Source: an uncultured Eubacteriales bacterium
GTDB lineage: Bacteria; Bacillota; Clostridia; Oscillospirales; Oscillospiraceae
Length of the DNA: 5,682 nt
Direction of reading: 5' to 3'
Assembly (NCBI GenBank): GCA_949744025.1
Contig: CATJWA010000291.1
Coordinates: 1 to 5,682 of the forward strand
The first letter of the stretch is position 1; every line of letters begins with the position of its first letter. A model generated the notes under the pieces. It was not told the DNA's origin. It did no database searches and worked only from the letters and a program-made list of their open reading frames with translations. A program made the translations under genes and the position numbers. This document shows, in pieces, positions 1 to 5,103 of the stretch.

Positions 1-1
1 G

Positions 2-106
2 GACGGGCCGAAGGTCGGCTCGGCGGGGCTGTCGCCGCGCGGGGACTGGCGGATGCCCTCGGACGCCTCGGCGCGGGTGTGGCTGGGGGGGCTGGGTGGA
101 ATTTGA
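2..106 (+). CDS. C-terminal end of an unidentified protein (5' truncated)
   Basis: An open frame enters from the left edge and stops at the TGA at 104-106, giving 34 residues that include [14 protein letters not shown] and end in LGGLGGI. Nearly every codon has G or C in the third position, as in the well-supported genes of this window, and the other two forward frames read as implausible Arg- or Gly/Ala-rich peptides. The stop lies 18 bases before the HD-domain gene, so the two may be co-transcribed. The visible tail carries no motif I recognise, so no function is offered. Confidence 0.55.
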   Translation, partial: DGPKVGSAGLSPRGDWRMPSDASARVWLGGLGGI

Positions 107-124
107 GCCTGGGGGTACAATACG

Positions 125-613
125 ATGAGCACAGCCGAAATTATGGAGCGGATGCTTGATTTCTCAAAGGGCAATATTCACGATATAGACCACCTGCTGC
201 GTGTATGGGCCTATGCCAGAACGATAGGTCAGGCCGAGGGCCTTGACGCGGAAACGCAGTTCATTCTTGAGGCCGCCGCTATAACGCACGACATTGCCTG
301 CCCCCTGTGCAGGGACAAGTACGGGGACACAAGCGGCAAGCTTCAGGAAAAGGAGGGGCCCGCGCTGGTTGAGGTTTTTTTGAAGAATTCCGGAATCGGA
401 CAGGCGCAGCTCCAGCGGATAAAGCACCTCGTCGGACACCATCACACTCTGTCGGGAATCGACGGCATTGACTATCAGATTCTTGTCGAGGCGGACTACA
501 TCGCCAACGCTTCGGAAAACGGATATTCGCGGGAAAACATACAGAATTTTATGGACAGAATTTGCAGGACGGCCGCGGGGGCACGGCTGCTGCGCAGTAT
601 ATTTTGCCTGTGA
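125..613 (+). CDS. HD-domain phosphohydrolase family protein
   Basis: This is a complete 162-residue cytoplasmic protein of the HD superfamily, whose members use divalent metals to hydrolyse phosphate esters, often of nucleotides. The metal-ligand pattern is visible: H23 within DIDHLLRVWAYA, the H55-D56 doublet (ITHDIA), the histidine cluster H105-H107 (LVGHHH) and D124 (VEADYIANA). The C-terminal segment GARLLRSIF resembles the end of single-domain clostridial HD proteins, and the length suits a stand-alone domain with no fused partner. A CPLC pair (C59, C62) follows the HD doublet directly and could bind metal, though I recall similar pairs in relatives. The start is the first ATG, preceded by a weak GGGGG ribosome site at 111-115. 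The gene ends 7 bases before a strong hairpin, so transcription probably stops there. The substrate cannot be told from sequence; family membership is secure, catalytic activity is inferred. Confidence 0.88.
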   Translation: MSTAEIMERMLDFSKGNIHDIDHLLRVWAYARTIGQAEGLDAETQFILEAAAITHDIACPLCRDKYGDTSGKLQEKEGPALVEVFLKNSGIGQAQLQRIKHLVGHHHTLSGIDGIDYQILVEADYIANASENGYSRENIQNFMDRICRTAAGARLLRSIFCL

Positions 614-619
614 AAATCA

Positions 620-660
620 GCTCAGGGGCGCCCGGCCGGACGCCCCTGAGCCGCTTTATT
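620..660 (+). terminator. Rho-independent terminator after the HD-domain gene
   Basis: An 11-bp perfect stem pairs GCTCAGGGGCG (620-630) with CGCCCCTGAGC (641-651) around a 10-base GC-rich loop. A short T-rich stretch (CGCTTTATT, 652-660) follows. The A run just before the stem (612-616) gives a weak U tract in the opposite direction too. The hairpin starts 7 bases after the HD-gene stop codon. The U tract is imperfect, so termination efficiency is uncertain. Confidence 0.75.
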
Positions 661-700
661 GCCTTGGATATTTTTTCGCTTTTCGGCAGAAGCTATCGGC

Positions 701-706
701 GAGGTG
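701..706 (+). promoter_or_regulatory. Ribosome binding site for the 64-residue small protein
   Basis: GAGGTG lies 7 bases before the ATG at 714, close to the ideal sequence and spacing. It is the main evidence that this short reading frame is a real, translated gene. Between the preceding terminator and this site (661-700) I find T-rich sequence but no convincing -35/-10 promoter pair. Confidence 0.7.
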
Positions 707-713
707 ATTTTTT

Positions 714-908
714 ATGGACAACAATCTTTTAAGCAGCCTGCCAATGGGCTTCGGGATGGCGCTGGCGGCCAACGCCGAGGCCATGGACAGCTTCGCCAAG
801 CTGTCCGACGAGCAGAAGAAAAAGGTGCTCGACGGCGCGGGGCATATACGCTCAAAGCTTGAGATGCGCAACTACGTCAACCAGATTGCCGAAGGCGGGA
901 TGATGTAA
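714..908 (+). CDS. Small conserved-looking protein of unknown function (64 aa)
   Basis: This short protein has no signal peptide, cysteine or obvious membrane segment. It starts with a mildly hydrophobic stretch (LPMGFGMALAANAEAM, residues 9-24) and continues as a charged, probably helical region (LSDEQKKKVLDGAGHIRSK, residues 30-48) that ends near MRNYVNQIAEGG. I recall similar short proteins (MGFGMALA, then SxEEK, then IRSKxEMxxYV) in other Clostridia, but I know of no assigned function and did not run a search. Support for the gene is an excellent GAGGTG site 7 bases upstream, GC-rich third codon positions and tight spacing to the next gene: its TAA is only 4 bases before the DUF421 start. 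The two are probably translated in a coupled way, and a role linked to the membrane partner is inferred only from that arrangement. Confidence 0.75.
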   Translation: MDNNLLSSLPMGFGMALAANAEAMDSFAKLSDEQKKKVLDGAGHIRSKLEMRNYVNQIAEGGMM

Positions 909-912
909 AAAA

Positions 913-1605
913 ATGTGCGCCGAAATTTTTCAGATTACGCTGGCGTCGCTGCTGTCGATGGCTGTGCTGTTCGTGATAGCCAAGCTTATCGGGCACAAGC
1001 AGATTTCACAGCTTGACCTGTTCGACTATATAAACGGCATCACCGTCGGCTCCATCGCCGCGGAGCTGGCTACGGAGCTGGAAAACCCGCACCGTCCGCT
1101 GACCGCGATGATTATTTACGGCATCGTGACGGTCGTACTCAACCTTATTTCCAGCAAGTCCATGCGGATGCGGAAATACCTCAACGGCACGCCGACCATA
1201 GTCATGAGCGGAGGGAAGCTCTACCGGAACAACATGAAGAAGGCAAAGCTGGACCTGAGCGAATTCATGGTGCTGTGCCGGCAGGCGGGGTATTTTGATT
1301 TGAGCCAGATTGAGATGGCGGTATTCGAGTATAACGGGCGGCTGACCATTCTGCCGACGTCTGACTCGCGGCCGCTCACGCCCTCGGACATGGGACAGTC
1401 TCCGGAGGCGGCGGGGATATGCACGGAGCTTATCATGGACGGGCACATCATGGACTCCAACCTTCAGCGCATGGGCAAGGACAAAAAATGGCTGGAAAAG
1501 CGGCTGCGTGAGCAGGGCTTTAAAAGCGTTCGGGAGATTTTTCTCGGCCTGTGCGACGACAAGGGCGCGGTGTCGCTGTATCCGGTTTGTAACGTGCCGG
1601 ACTGA
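913..1605 (+). CDS. DUF421 / YetF-family membrane protein
   Basis: This 230-residue protein matches the YetF (DUF421) family found widely in Bacilli and Clostridia. Three hydrophobic segments lie at about residues 6-23, 40-54 and 63-80. The family's LIGHKQISQLDLFDYI stretch between the first two corresponds to the usual G+RQI.(E/Q)L..f pattern. The soluble C-terminal domain starts at NGTPTIVMSGGKLYR (91-105) and contains LSEFMVLCRQAGYFDLSQIE (115-134), the VFEYNGRLTILP strand pair (137-148), a TP..D turn and ELIMDGHIM with WLEKRLREQG near the end. Homologues occur in spore-related contexts in Bacillus, but the biochemical role is not established. The start follows the small-protein stop by 4 bases, with a poor ribosome site (GGCGGG at 894-899), which suggests translational coupling. 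Transcription probably ends at the shared hairpin at 1610-1646. Confidence 0.9.
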   Translation: MCAEIFQITLASLLSMAVLFVIAKLIGHKQISQLDLFDYINGITVGSIAAELATELENPHRPLTAMIIYGIVTVVLNLISSKSMRMRKYLNGTPTIVMSGGKLYRNNMKKAKLDLSEFMVLCRQAGYFDLSQIEMAVFEYNGRLTILPTSDSRPLTPSDMGQSPEAAGICTELIMDGHIMDSNLQRMGKDKKWLEKRLREQGFKSVREIFLGLCDDKGAVSLYPVCNVPD

Positions 1606-1609
1606 GGAA

Positions 1610-1646
1610 GTCAAAAAAGCGGCCTTCATCGGGCCGCTCTTTTGAC
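1610..1646. terminator. Bidirectional terminator between convergent genes
   Basis: The core stem pairs AGCGGCC (1618-1624) with GGCCGCT (1632-1638) around a 7-base loop. Outer arms GTCAAAA (1610-1616) and TTTTGAC (1640-1646) extend the pairing across one A/C mismatch. The T run on the right serves the plus-strand DUF421 transcript, and the A run on the left becomes a U tract for the minus-strand transcript. The minus-strand gene's stop codon (1626-1628) lies in the loop, so its last codons form one arm of the terminator. Confidence 0.85.
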
Positions 1647-2153
1647 GTGTTCGTTCAGCCAGGACATGACGGCCGCGCCGCTTTCACCGTGGGCGGCGGA
1701 GAAGTCGATGTCCACGGTTTCGTCCGTGTCCAGACGGAATTTTAAAAGCGGCACCTTTTTCACGCCGACGCTGCGGAAGCGCTCGTCTACCTTCACTATC
1801 TGCTCCGTCGGGATGAGAAGCAGGCGGCGCCTGTTACGGCAGACCAGACAGGCGTCAAGAAGGTGCATTTCGCCGTAGGCGACCTTATACACGGGATGCG
1901 GCGCGGCATACTCACGGCCCACGCGTTCCCGCCACAGCTCGGAATACTGCGCGCATACACGGCCAAGCGCGGCGGAGGCTCCGAAGTACATGCGCAGGAC
2001 AAAGGCGGTTATAACAAGCGGAATTATCAGAAACGCCAGCGGCGTTATTTTTACATACCAGACGATGTAACCCAGCGCGAGGGCCATGAGCAGCACCAGT
2101 CCCAGGAGCAAGCGCAGCTCTTTCATTATAAAGTCTCTTTTGATTTTCGACAT
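1626..2153 (-). CDS. Two-helix membrane protein with cytoplasmic PH-like domain, function unknown
   Basis: This 175-residue protein has a charged N-terminus (MSKIKRDFIMKE) followed by two hydrophobic helices at about residues 15-34 and 37-57, separated by a very short turn. This predicts a hairpin anchor with both ends in the cytoplasm. Residues about 85-155 alternate in a way typical of beta strands (LLDACLVCRNRRRLLLIPTE, IVKVDERF, LLKFRLDTDETVDIDF) and end in a helix (AAVMSWLNEHVKR). Helix pairs followed by a bacterial pleckstrin-homology-like domain look like this, but the assignment is inference. The ATG at 2153 is preferred because AAGGAG (2160-2165) lies 6 bases upstream. An in-frame ATG at 2192 would add 13 residues but falls inside a hairpin and has no ribosome site. 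It appears to be a single-gene unit converging on the DUF421 gene. Confidence 0.72.
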   Translation of the reverse strand: MSKIKRDFIMKELRLLLGLVLLMALALGYIVWYVKITPLAFLIIPLVITAFVLRMYFGASAALGRVCAQYSELWRERVGREYAAPHPVYKVAYGEMHLLDACLVCRNRRRLLLIPTEQIVKVDERFRSVGVKKVPLLKFRLDTDETVDIDFSAAHGESGAAVMSWLNEHVKRAAR

Positions 2154-2159
2154 TGCAAT

Positions 2160-2165
2160 CTCCTT
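2160..2165 (-). promoter_or_regulatory. Ribosome binding site fixing the start at 2153
   Basis: On the minus strand AAGGAG precedes the ATG at 2153 with a 6-base spacer. This decides for a 175-residue product over the longer in-frame alternative starting at 2192. Confidence 0.8.
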
Positions 2166-2168
2166 TCC

Positions 2169-2190
2169 GTTCGCGGCAAAGCCCGCGAAC
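2169..2190. repeat. Palindrome A (8-bp stem)
   Basis: GTTCGCGG (2169-2176) pairs with CCGCGAAC (2183-2190) around CAAAGC. It lies just upstream of the ribosome site of the minus-strand membrane protein gene, so it would sit in that gene's leader RNA. It shares the 11-base core GCGGCAAAGCC (2173-2183) with palindrome B. Confidence 0.75.
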
Positions 2191-2204
2191 AAAAAGTCTC
2201 ACAG

Positions 2205-2248
2205 ATCTTAGAATTTGTAAGCGGCAAAGCCGCTAACAAATTCTTGAT
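2205..2248. repeat. Palindrome B (interrupted 15-bp stem, AAA loop)
   Basis: The outer stem AGAATTTGT (2210-2218) pairs with ACAAATTCT (2236-2244). After one A/A mismatch, AGCGGC (2220-2225) pairs with GCCGCT (2229-2234) around an AAA loop. A further ATC/GAT pair at 2205-2207 and 2246-2248 can extend it. The core GCGGCAAAGCC (2221-2231) is a direct repeat of that in palindrome A, while the flanking arms differ. Confidence 0.8.
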
Positions 2249-2258
2249 GCAGAGCTGT

Positions 2259-2278
2259 TTCGCGCCCGCCGGCGCGAA
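2259..2278. repeat. Palindrome C (8-bp stem)
   Basis: TTCGCGCC (2259-2266) pairs with GGCGCGAA (2271-2278) around CGCC. Its left arm, with two more bases on the 5' side, is also complementary to 2378-2387, so two mutually exclusive pairings are possible. Confidence 0.7.
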
Positions 2279-2290
2279 TAAATTTCAACC

Positions 2291-2323
2291 GTTTTTTGTC
2301 AGGACATGCGCCTGACAAAAAAC
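2291..2323. terminator. Palindrome D (13-bp stem with T6/A6 arms)
   Basis: GTTTTTTGTCAGG (2291-2303) pairs perfectly with CCTGACAAAAAAC (2311-2323) around ACATGCG. The GC-containing tip and T-run arms resemble a bidirectional intrinsic terminator. However, no gene ends next to it on either strand, so it may instead be one of a family of palindromic units. Confidence 0.6.
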
Positions 2324-2346
2324 ACTTTGCGCGGAGAGCGCGTCGT

Positions 2347-2374
2347 CATTTTTTGCCGCCGGCGGCAAAAAATG
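2347..2374. repeat. Palindrome E (perfect 28-bp palindrome, no spacer)
   Basis: CATTTTTTGCCGCC (2347-2360) is followed immediately by its exact reverse complement (2361-2374). With no loop bases between the arms, RNA folding would open the central CCGG. The A6/T6 flanks around a GC core match the design of palindrome D, although the sequences differ. Confidence 0.8.
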
Positions 2375-2400
2375 TAAGGCGCGAAACGGAGCGAATCTTT

Positions 2401-2443
2401 TAAAATTAAAGGAAACGGGCGCTGCCCGTTTCCTTTAATTTTA
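2401..2443 (-). terminator. Terminator of the liv operon (20-bp perfect stem)
   Basis: Bases 2401-2420 are the exact reverse complement of 2424-2443, with only the three bases GCT (2421-2423) as loop. The stem has a GC-rich tip (ACGGGC / GCCCGT) and an A/T-rich base. The minus-strand transcript therefore runs from GC pairs into a U-rich tract (TTTAATTTTA). The livF stop codon (2441-2443) is the base of the stem, which ties this hairpin to the end of the operon. Confidence 0.85.
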
Positions 2444-3154
2444 CCCGCCAAGGTACGCCTTCTTGACCGCCTCGCTGGCGGCAAGCTCCGCGCCGGTGCC
2501 GGACAGGGAAATCATTCCCGTCTCCAGCACGTAGCCGCGGTCGGCTATTGACAGGGCCATCTGGGCGTTCTGCTCGACGAGCAGTATCGTCGTGCCCTGC
2601 CTGTGCAGGTGCTGTATCATCTCGAAAATCTGCTCGACCAGTATGGGCGCAAGACCCATGGACGGCTCGTCGAGCATCAGCAGGCTGGGCTTGGACATCA
2701 TAGCGCGGCCCATGGCAAGCATCTGCTGCTCGCCTCCGGACAGGGTGCCGGCAAGCTGCTTACGGCGCTCCTTCAGGCGCGGAAAACTGTCGTACACCTG
2801 GGCTATCGAGTCGTCAATCTCGCCGTTGGGACGCACGTAGCCACCCATCTCGAGATTTTCCTCGACCGTCATCTGTGCGAAAACGCGCCGGCCCTCGGGG
2901 CAGTGGGCTATGCCGTCGCTTACGATGAGGTGCGGCAGGCGGTGGGCGATGCTCTTGCCGCGGAGCCGGATGTCGCCCGTCTTGCTGCGCAGAAGTCCGC
3001 ACACGGTGTTAAGCGTGGTGGACTTTCCCGCGCCGTTGGCGCCTATGAGCGTGACTATCTCGCCCTCGTTAACGTGGAAGGACACGCCCTTTATCGCGTG
3101 GATAGCGCCGTAGTAGACGTTGATATTATCAACATTAAGCATAGGCTCGGACAT
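2441..3154 (-). CDS. livF: Branched-chain amino acid ABC transporter ATP-binding protein LivF
   Basis: This 237-residue ATPase is one of the two nucleotide-binding subunits that power uptake of leucine, isoleucine and valine through LivH/LivM at the inner face of the membrane. All ABC motifs are present: Walker A GANGAGKS (38-45), signature LSGGEQQ (138-144), Walker B LLMLDEP (158-164) and the LivF-style switch VEQN (193-196), where Gln replaces the usual His. The PEGRRVF stretch (86-92) is also typical of LivF. Length matches the family. The ATG at 3154 lies 3 bases after the livG stop, and the ribosome site AAGGGGG (3163-3169) lies 8 bases upstream inside the end of livG, which indicates coupled translation. 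It is the last gene of the operon, and its stop codon is built into the terminator stem. Confidence 0.96.
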   Translation of the reverse strand: MSEPMLNVDNINVYYGAIHAIKGVSFHVNEGEIVTLIGANGAGKSTTLNTVCGLLRSKTGDIRLRGKSIAHRLPHLIVSDGIAHCPEGRRVFAQMTVEENLEMGGYVRPNGEIDDSIAQVYDSFPRLKERRKQLAGTLSGGEQQMLAMGRAMMSKPSLLMLDEPSMGLAPILVEQIFEMIQHLHRQGTTILLVEQNAQMALSIADRGYVLETGMISLSGTGAELAASEAVKKAYLGG

Positions 3155-3157
3155 GTC

Positions 3158-4006
3158 TCATTCCCCCTTCTTTCCCAGATAGGCTTCGATAACCGCGGGG
3201 TTCTGCTTTATCTCCTCGGGAGTACCCTTGGCTATCACCTTGCCGAAGTTGAGCACCGCTATGCCCTCGCAGATTCCCATGACGAGGTTCATATCGTGCT
3301 CAATGAGCAGTATAGCGATCTTGAAGGTGTCGCGGATTTTGACGATGTTCTCCATAAGCTCCGCCGTCTCGGACGGGTTCATGCCCGCGGCGGGCTCGTC
3401 AAGCAGCAGCAGGGACGGATTGGTCGCCAGAGCGCGGACTATCTCCAGACGGCGCTGCGCGCCGTAGGGCAGTGAGCCGGCCTTGGCCTCCGCCATGTCC
3501 TGCATGTCGAATATGCTCAGCAGCTCCAGCGCGCGCTCGTGAGCGATGCGCTCGCCCTTCCAGTAGCCGGGCAGGCGGAAAATGCCCTGGAACATGCCGT
3601 ACTTTATATGGTTGTGCAGGCCGAGCTTGACATTGTCCTCAACGGTGAGGTTGTTGAAAAGGCGGATGTTCTGGAAGGTGCGGGCGATGCCGGCGGAGTT
3701 GACCTGCACGGTGTTCATATTGTGCGTGTCCACACCGTCGAGCATTATTATGCCGCGGGTGGGCTGGTAGACCTTCGTCAGCAGGTTGAAAACCGTGGTC
3801 TTGCCAGCGCCGTTGGGGCCTATCAGGCCCGCTATCTCGGTGCGGCCTATTGCCATGTCGAAGTTGTCCACAGCGGTCAGACCACCAAAGTCAATGCCGA
3901 GGCGGCGGCACTCGAGTATCGGGGTTTTGTCCACGTCGCGCTCCGATATCTTGTTGCTGCTGGGCACCGGAACAAGCTTCGGCTTCTCCTTGGGGATATT
4001 ACTCAT
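3158..4006 (-). CDS. livG: Branched-chain amino acid ABC transporter ATP-binding protein LivG
   Basis: This 282-residue partner ATPase of LivF shows Walker A GPNGAGKT (63-70), Q-loop Q112 in RTFQNIRLF, the LivG-style signature LPYGAQRR (179-186), Walker B LLLLDEP (199-205) and switch H237 in IEHDM. The FGGLTAV motif near residues 40-46 is the usual LivG N-terminus, which here is preceded by about 28 residues rich in Lys, Pro and Ser (such as PKEKPKLVPVPSSNK). That makes the protein roughly 25 residues longer than classical LivG. The extended start is well supported: the ATG overlaps the livM stop as ATGA, and AAGGGAGG (4016-4023) lies 9 bases upstream. The extension looks unstructured and its role is unknown. 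Confidence 0.96.
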   Translation of the reverse strand: MSNIPKEKPKLVPVPSSNKISERDVDKTPILECRRLGIDFGGLTAVDNFDMAIGRTEIAGLIGPNGAGKTTVFNLLTKVYQPTRGIIMLDGVDTHNMNTVQVNSAGIARTFQNIRLFNNLTVEDNVKLGLHNHIKYGMFQGIFRLPGYWKGERIAHERALELLSIFDMQDMAEAKAGSLPYGAQRRLEIVRALATNPSLLLLDEPAAGMNPSETAELMENIVKIRDTFKIAILLIEHDMNLVMGICEGIAVLNFGKVIAKGTPEEIKQNPAVIEAYLGKKGE

Positions 4007-5091
4007 TTGCGCGCGCCTCCCTTCACTTCGTATTCATACTCCCTGCCGCGGAACAGGCGTCCCACAAGGCCCTGGAGCGTGGGATTGTTGGTGGCGAGCA
4101 TGACTATTATCAGCACAATTGCGTACACGAGCATACGGTAGTCGGAGAACTGGCGCAGCGCCTCGGGCAGAATGTACAGCACCGTAGCGGCGATAATGGA
4201 GCCCCAGAAGTTGCCAAGGCCGCCGAGCACGACGTACACAAGCACAAGAATTGAGGTATTGAAGTCAAATTTGCTGGAGACCACGCTTGAATAGTTCAGG
4301 CCGTACAGCGCGCCGGCCGCGCCGGCCATGGCCGCGGAGGTGACAAAGGCGATGAGTTTATACTTCGTGACGTTTATGCCCACGCTCTCGGCCGCAATGC
4401 GGTTGTCGCGCAGGGCCATTACCGCACGGCCCGTGCGGCTGTGAACCAGATTGAGGATTATCACGAGGGTTATCATTATCAGGATAAAGCCAGCGGTAAA
4501 GCTGGCAATCTTTTCCACGCCGACAGCGCCCTGGGCGCCCTTTATGATGGCGACGCCGTCTTCTCCCATGCCGAGGTCGTCCACGGTCAGGCTGCCCTTG
4601 AGATTGAGCGCGATGTGCAGTCCCCGTGAGTCGTAGCCGACGAGCAGGCAGTTGAGCAGGTCGCGGATTATTTCGCCGAAAGCAAGGGTGACTATTGCAA
4701 GATAGTCGCCGCGCAGGCGCAGAACGGGCACGCCGACGATAACTCCGGTTACCGCGGCAAAAACCGCGCCGACGGCTATGGCAATTACGAGGCGCAGCGC
4801 CGGAGAGGGTATCGCCCCCTGCAGGCTCATGGCCGCTATGATTCCGGAGAAAGCGCCTACGCTCATGAAGCCCGCGTGTCCCAAACTCAGCTCGCCGAGG
4901 ATGCCGACGGTGAGGTTGAGTGAAACGGCCATGACGATGTAGCAGCAGATAGGCACGAGCATGCCGGTGGTGGAGCGGTTGAGCTTGCCCTGGGAGGCGA
5001 GAATTGAGACTATCACATACAGGACAATTACTCCCAAATAGGTGGCAAAGTCCACTTTTGTCGAGGTCTTGAGGTTTTTGAGCTTTTTCAC
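4003..5091 (-). CDS. livM: Branched-chain amino acid ABC transporter permease LivM
   Basis: This integral membrane permease forms the translocation channel with LivH. With a GTG start at 5091 it has 362 residues. Hydrophobic segments run throughout, beginning near residues 15-33. Family landmarks are SLGHAGF (69-75), the RLRGDYLAIVTLAFGEI segment (125-141), the cytoplasmic coupling loop GRAVMALRDNRIAAESVGIN (221-240), which docks an ATPase subunit, and GGLGNFWGS (290-298). GTG at 5091 is chosen because GAGGTGA (5097-5103) lies 5 bases upstream and the product then begins MKKLKN. An in-frame ATG at 5121 would add 10 residues and overlap livH by 20 bases, with no visible ribosome site. The loop at about 151-195 lacks the usual GGxxGI motif and has a long polar insert. 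The last 4 bases overlap livG. Confidence 0.93.
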   Translation of the reverse strand: MKKLKNLKTSTKVDFATYLGVIVLYVIVSILASQGKLNRSTTGMLVPICCYIVMAVSLNLTVGILGELSLGHAGFMSVGAFSGIIAAMSLQGAIPSPALRLVIAIAVGAVFAAVTGVIVGVPVLRLRGDYLAIVTLAFGEIIRDLLNCLLVGYDSRGLHIALNLKGSLTVDDLGMGEDGVAIIKGAQGAVGVEKIASFTAGFILIMITLVIILNLVHSRTGRAVMALRDNRIAAESVGINVTKYKLIAFVTSAAMAGAAGALYGLNYSSVVSSKFDFNTSILVLVYVVLGGLGNFWGSIIAATVLYILPEALRQFSDYRMLVYAIVLIIVMLATNNPTLQGLVGRLFRGREYEYEVKGGARK

Positions 5092-5096
5092 CGCGT

Positions 5097-5103
5097 TCAC
5101 CTC
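5097..5103 (-). promoter_or_regulatory. Ribosome binding site deciding the livM start
   Basis: On the minus strand GAGGTGA lies 5 bases before the GTG at 5091 and overlaps the livH stop codon (5102-5104). This favours the GTG over the in-frame ATG at 5121 and links termination of livH translation to initiation of livM. Confidence 0.65.

Larger units (their letters stand above)
2257..2387. repeat. Long-range inverted repeat enclosing palindromes D and E
   Basis: GTTTCGCGCC at 2257-2266 is the exact reverse complement of GGCGCGAAAC at 2378-2387. Pairing these would form a closed, branched structure with the two strong hairpins D and E inside it, at the expense of hairpin C. The complementarity is seen directly; any folding in vivo is inferred. 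Confidence 0.5.
2154..2440. other. Gene-free, palindrome-rich intergenic region
   Basis: This 287-base stretch lies between the 5' end of the minus-strand membrane protein gene and the 3' end of livF. I find no credible reading frame and no tRNA. It should contain the minus-strand gene's promoter. TTGAAA (around 2282-2287, minus strand) and TAAGAT (around 2206-2211, minus strand) resemble promoter elements, but they are too far apart to be a pair. What fills the region is the set of hairpins listed separately. Confidence 0.7.

Noticed and set aside
3..128. Open frame ending in an ATGA overlap with the HD-gene start
   Set aside because: The product is Arg/Gly/Cys-rich and its codon pattern does not match the window's genes; the frame ending at 106 fits better.
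661..700. Possible promoter for the small protein and DUF421 unit (TTGGAT at 664-669)
   Set aside because: No TATAAT-like element lies at a 16-18 base spacing; the nearest candidate is about 22 bases away.
1006..1629. A 207-codon minus-strand open frame opposite the DUF421 gene
   Set aside because: The product is Arg/His/Val-rich with no domain, and the plus strand carries a clear family member over the same bases.
2154..2192. Upstream in-frame ATG at 2192 for the minus-strand membrane protein
   Set aside because: It lies within palindrome A with no ribosome site, whereas the ATG at 2153 has AAGGAG at ideal spacing.
2169..2387. Possible CRISPR array
   Set aside because: The palindromes differ in sequence and spacing, and only an 11-base core is shared by two of them, so there are no regular direct repeats and spacers.
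2603..3475. A 290-codon plus-strand open frame opposite livF and livG
   Set aside because: It is antisense to two clearly identified ABC ATPase genes, has no recognisable domain, and arises from the GC-rich codon pattern of the other strand.
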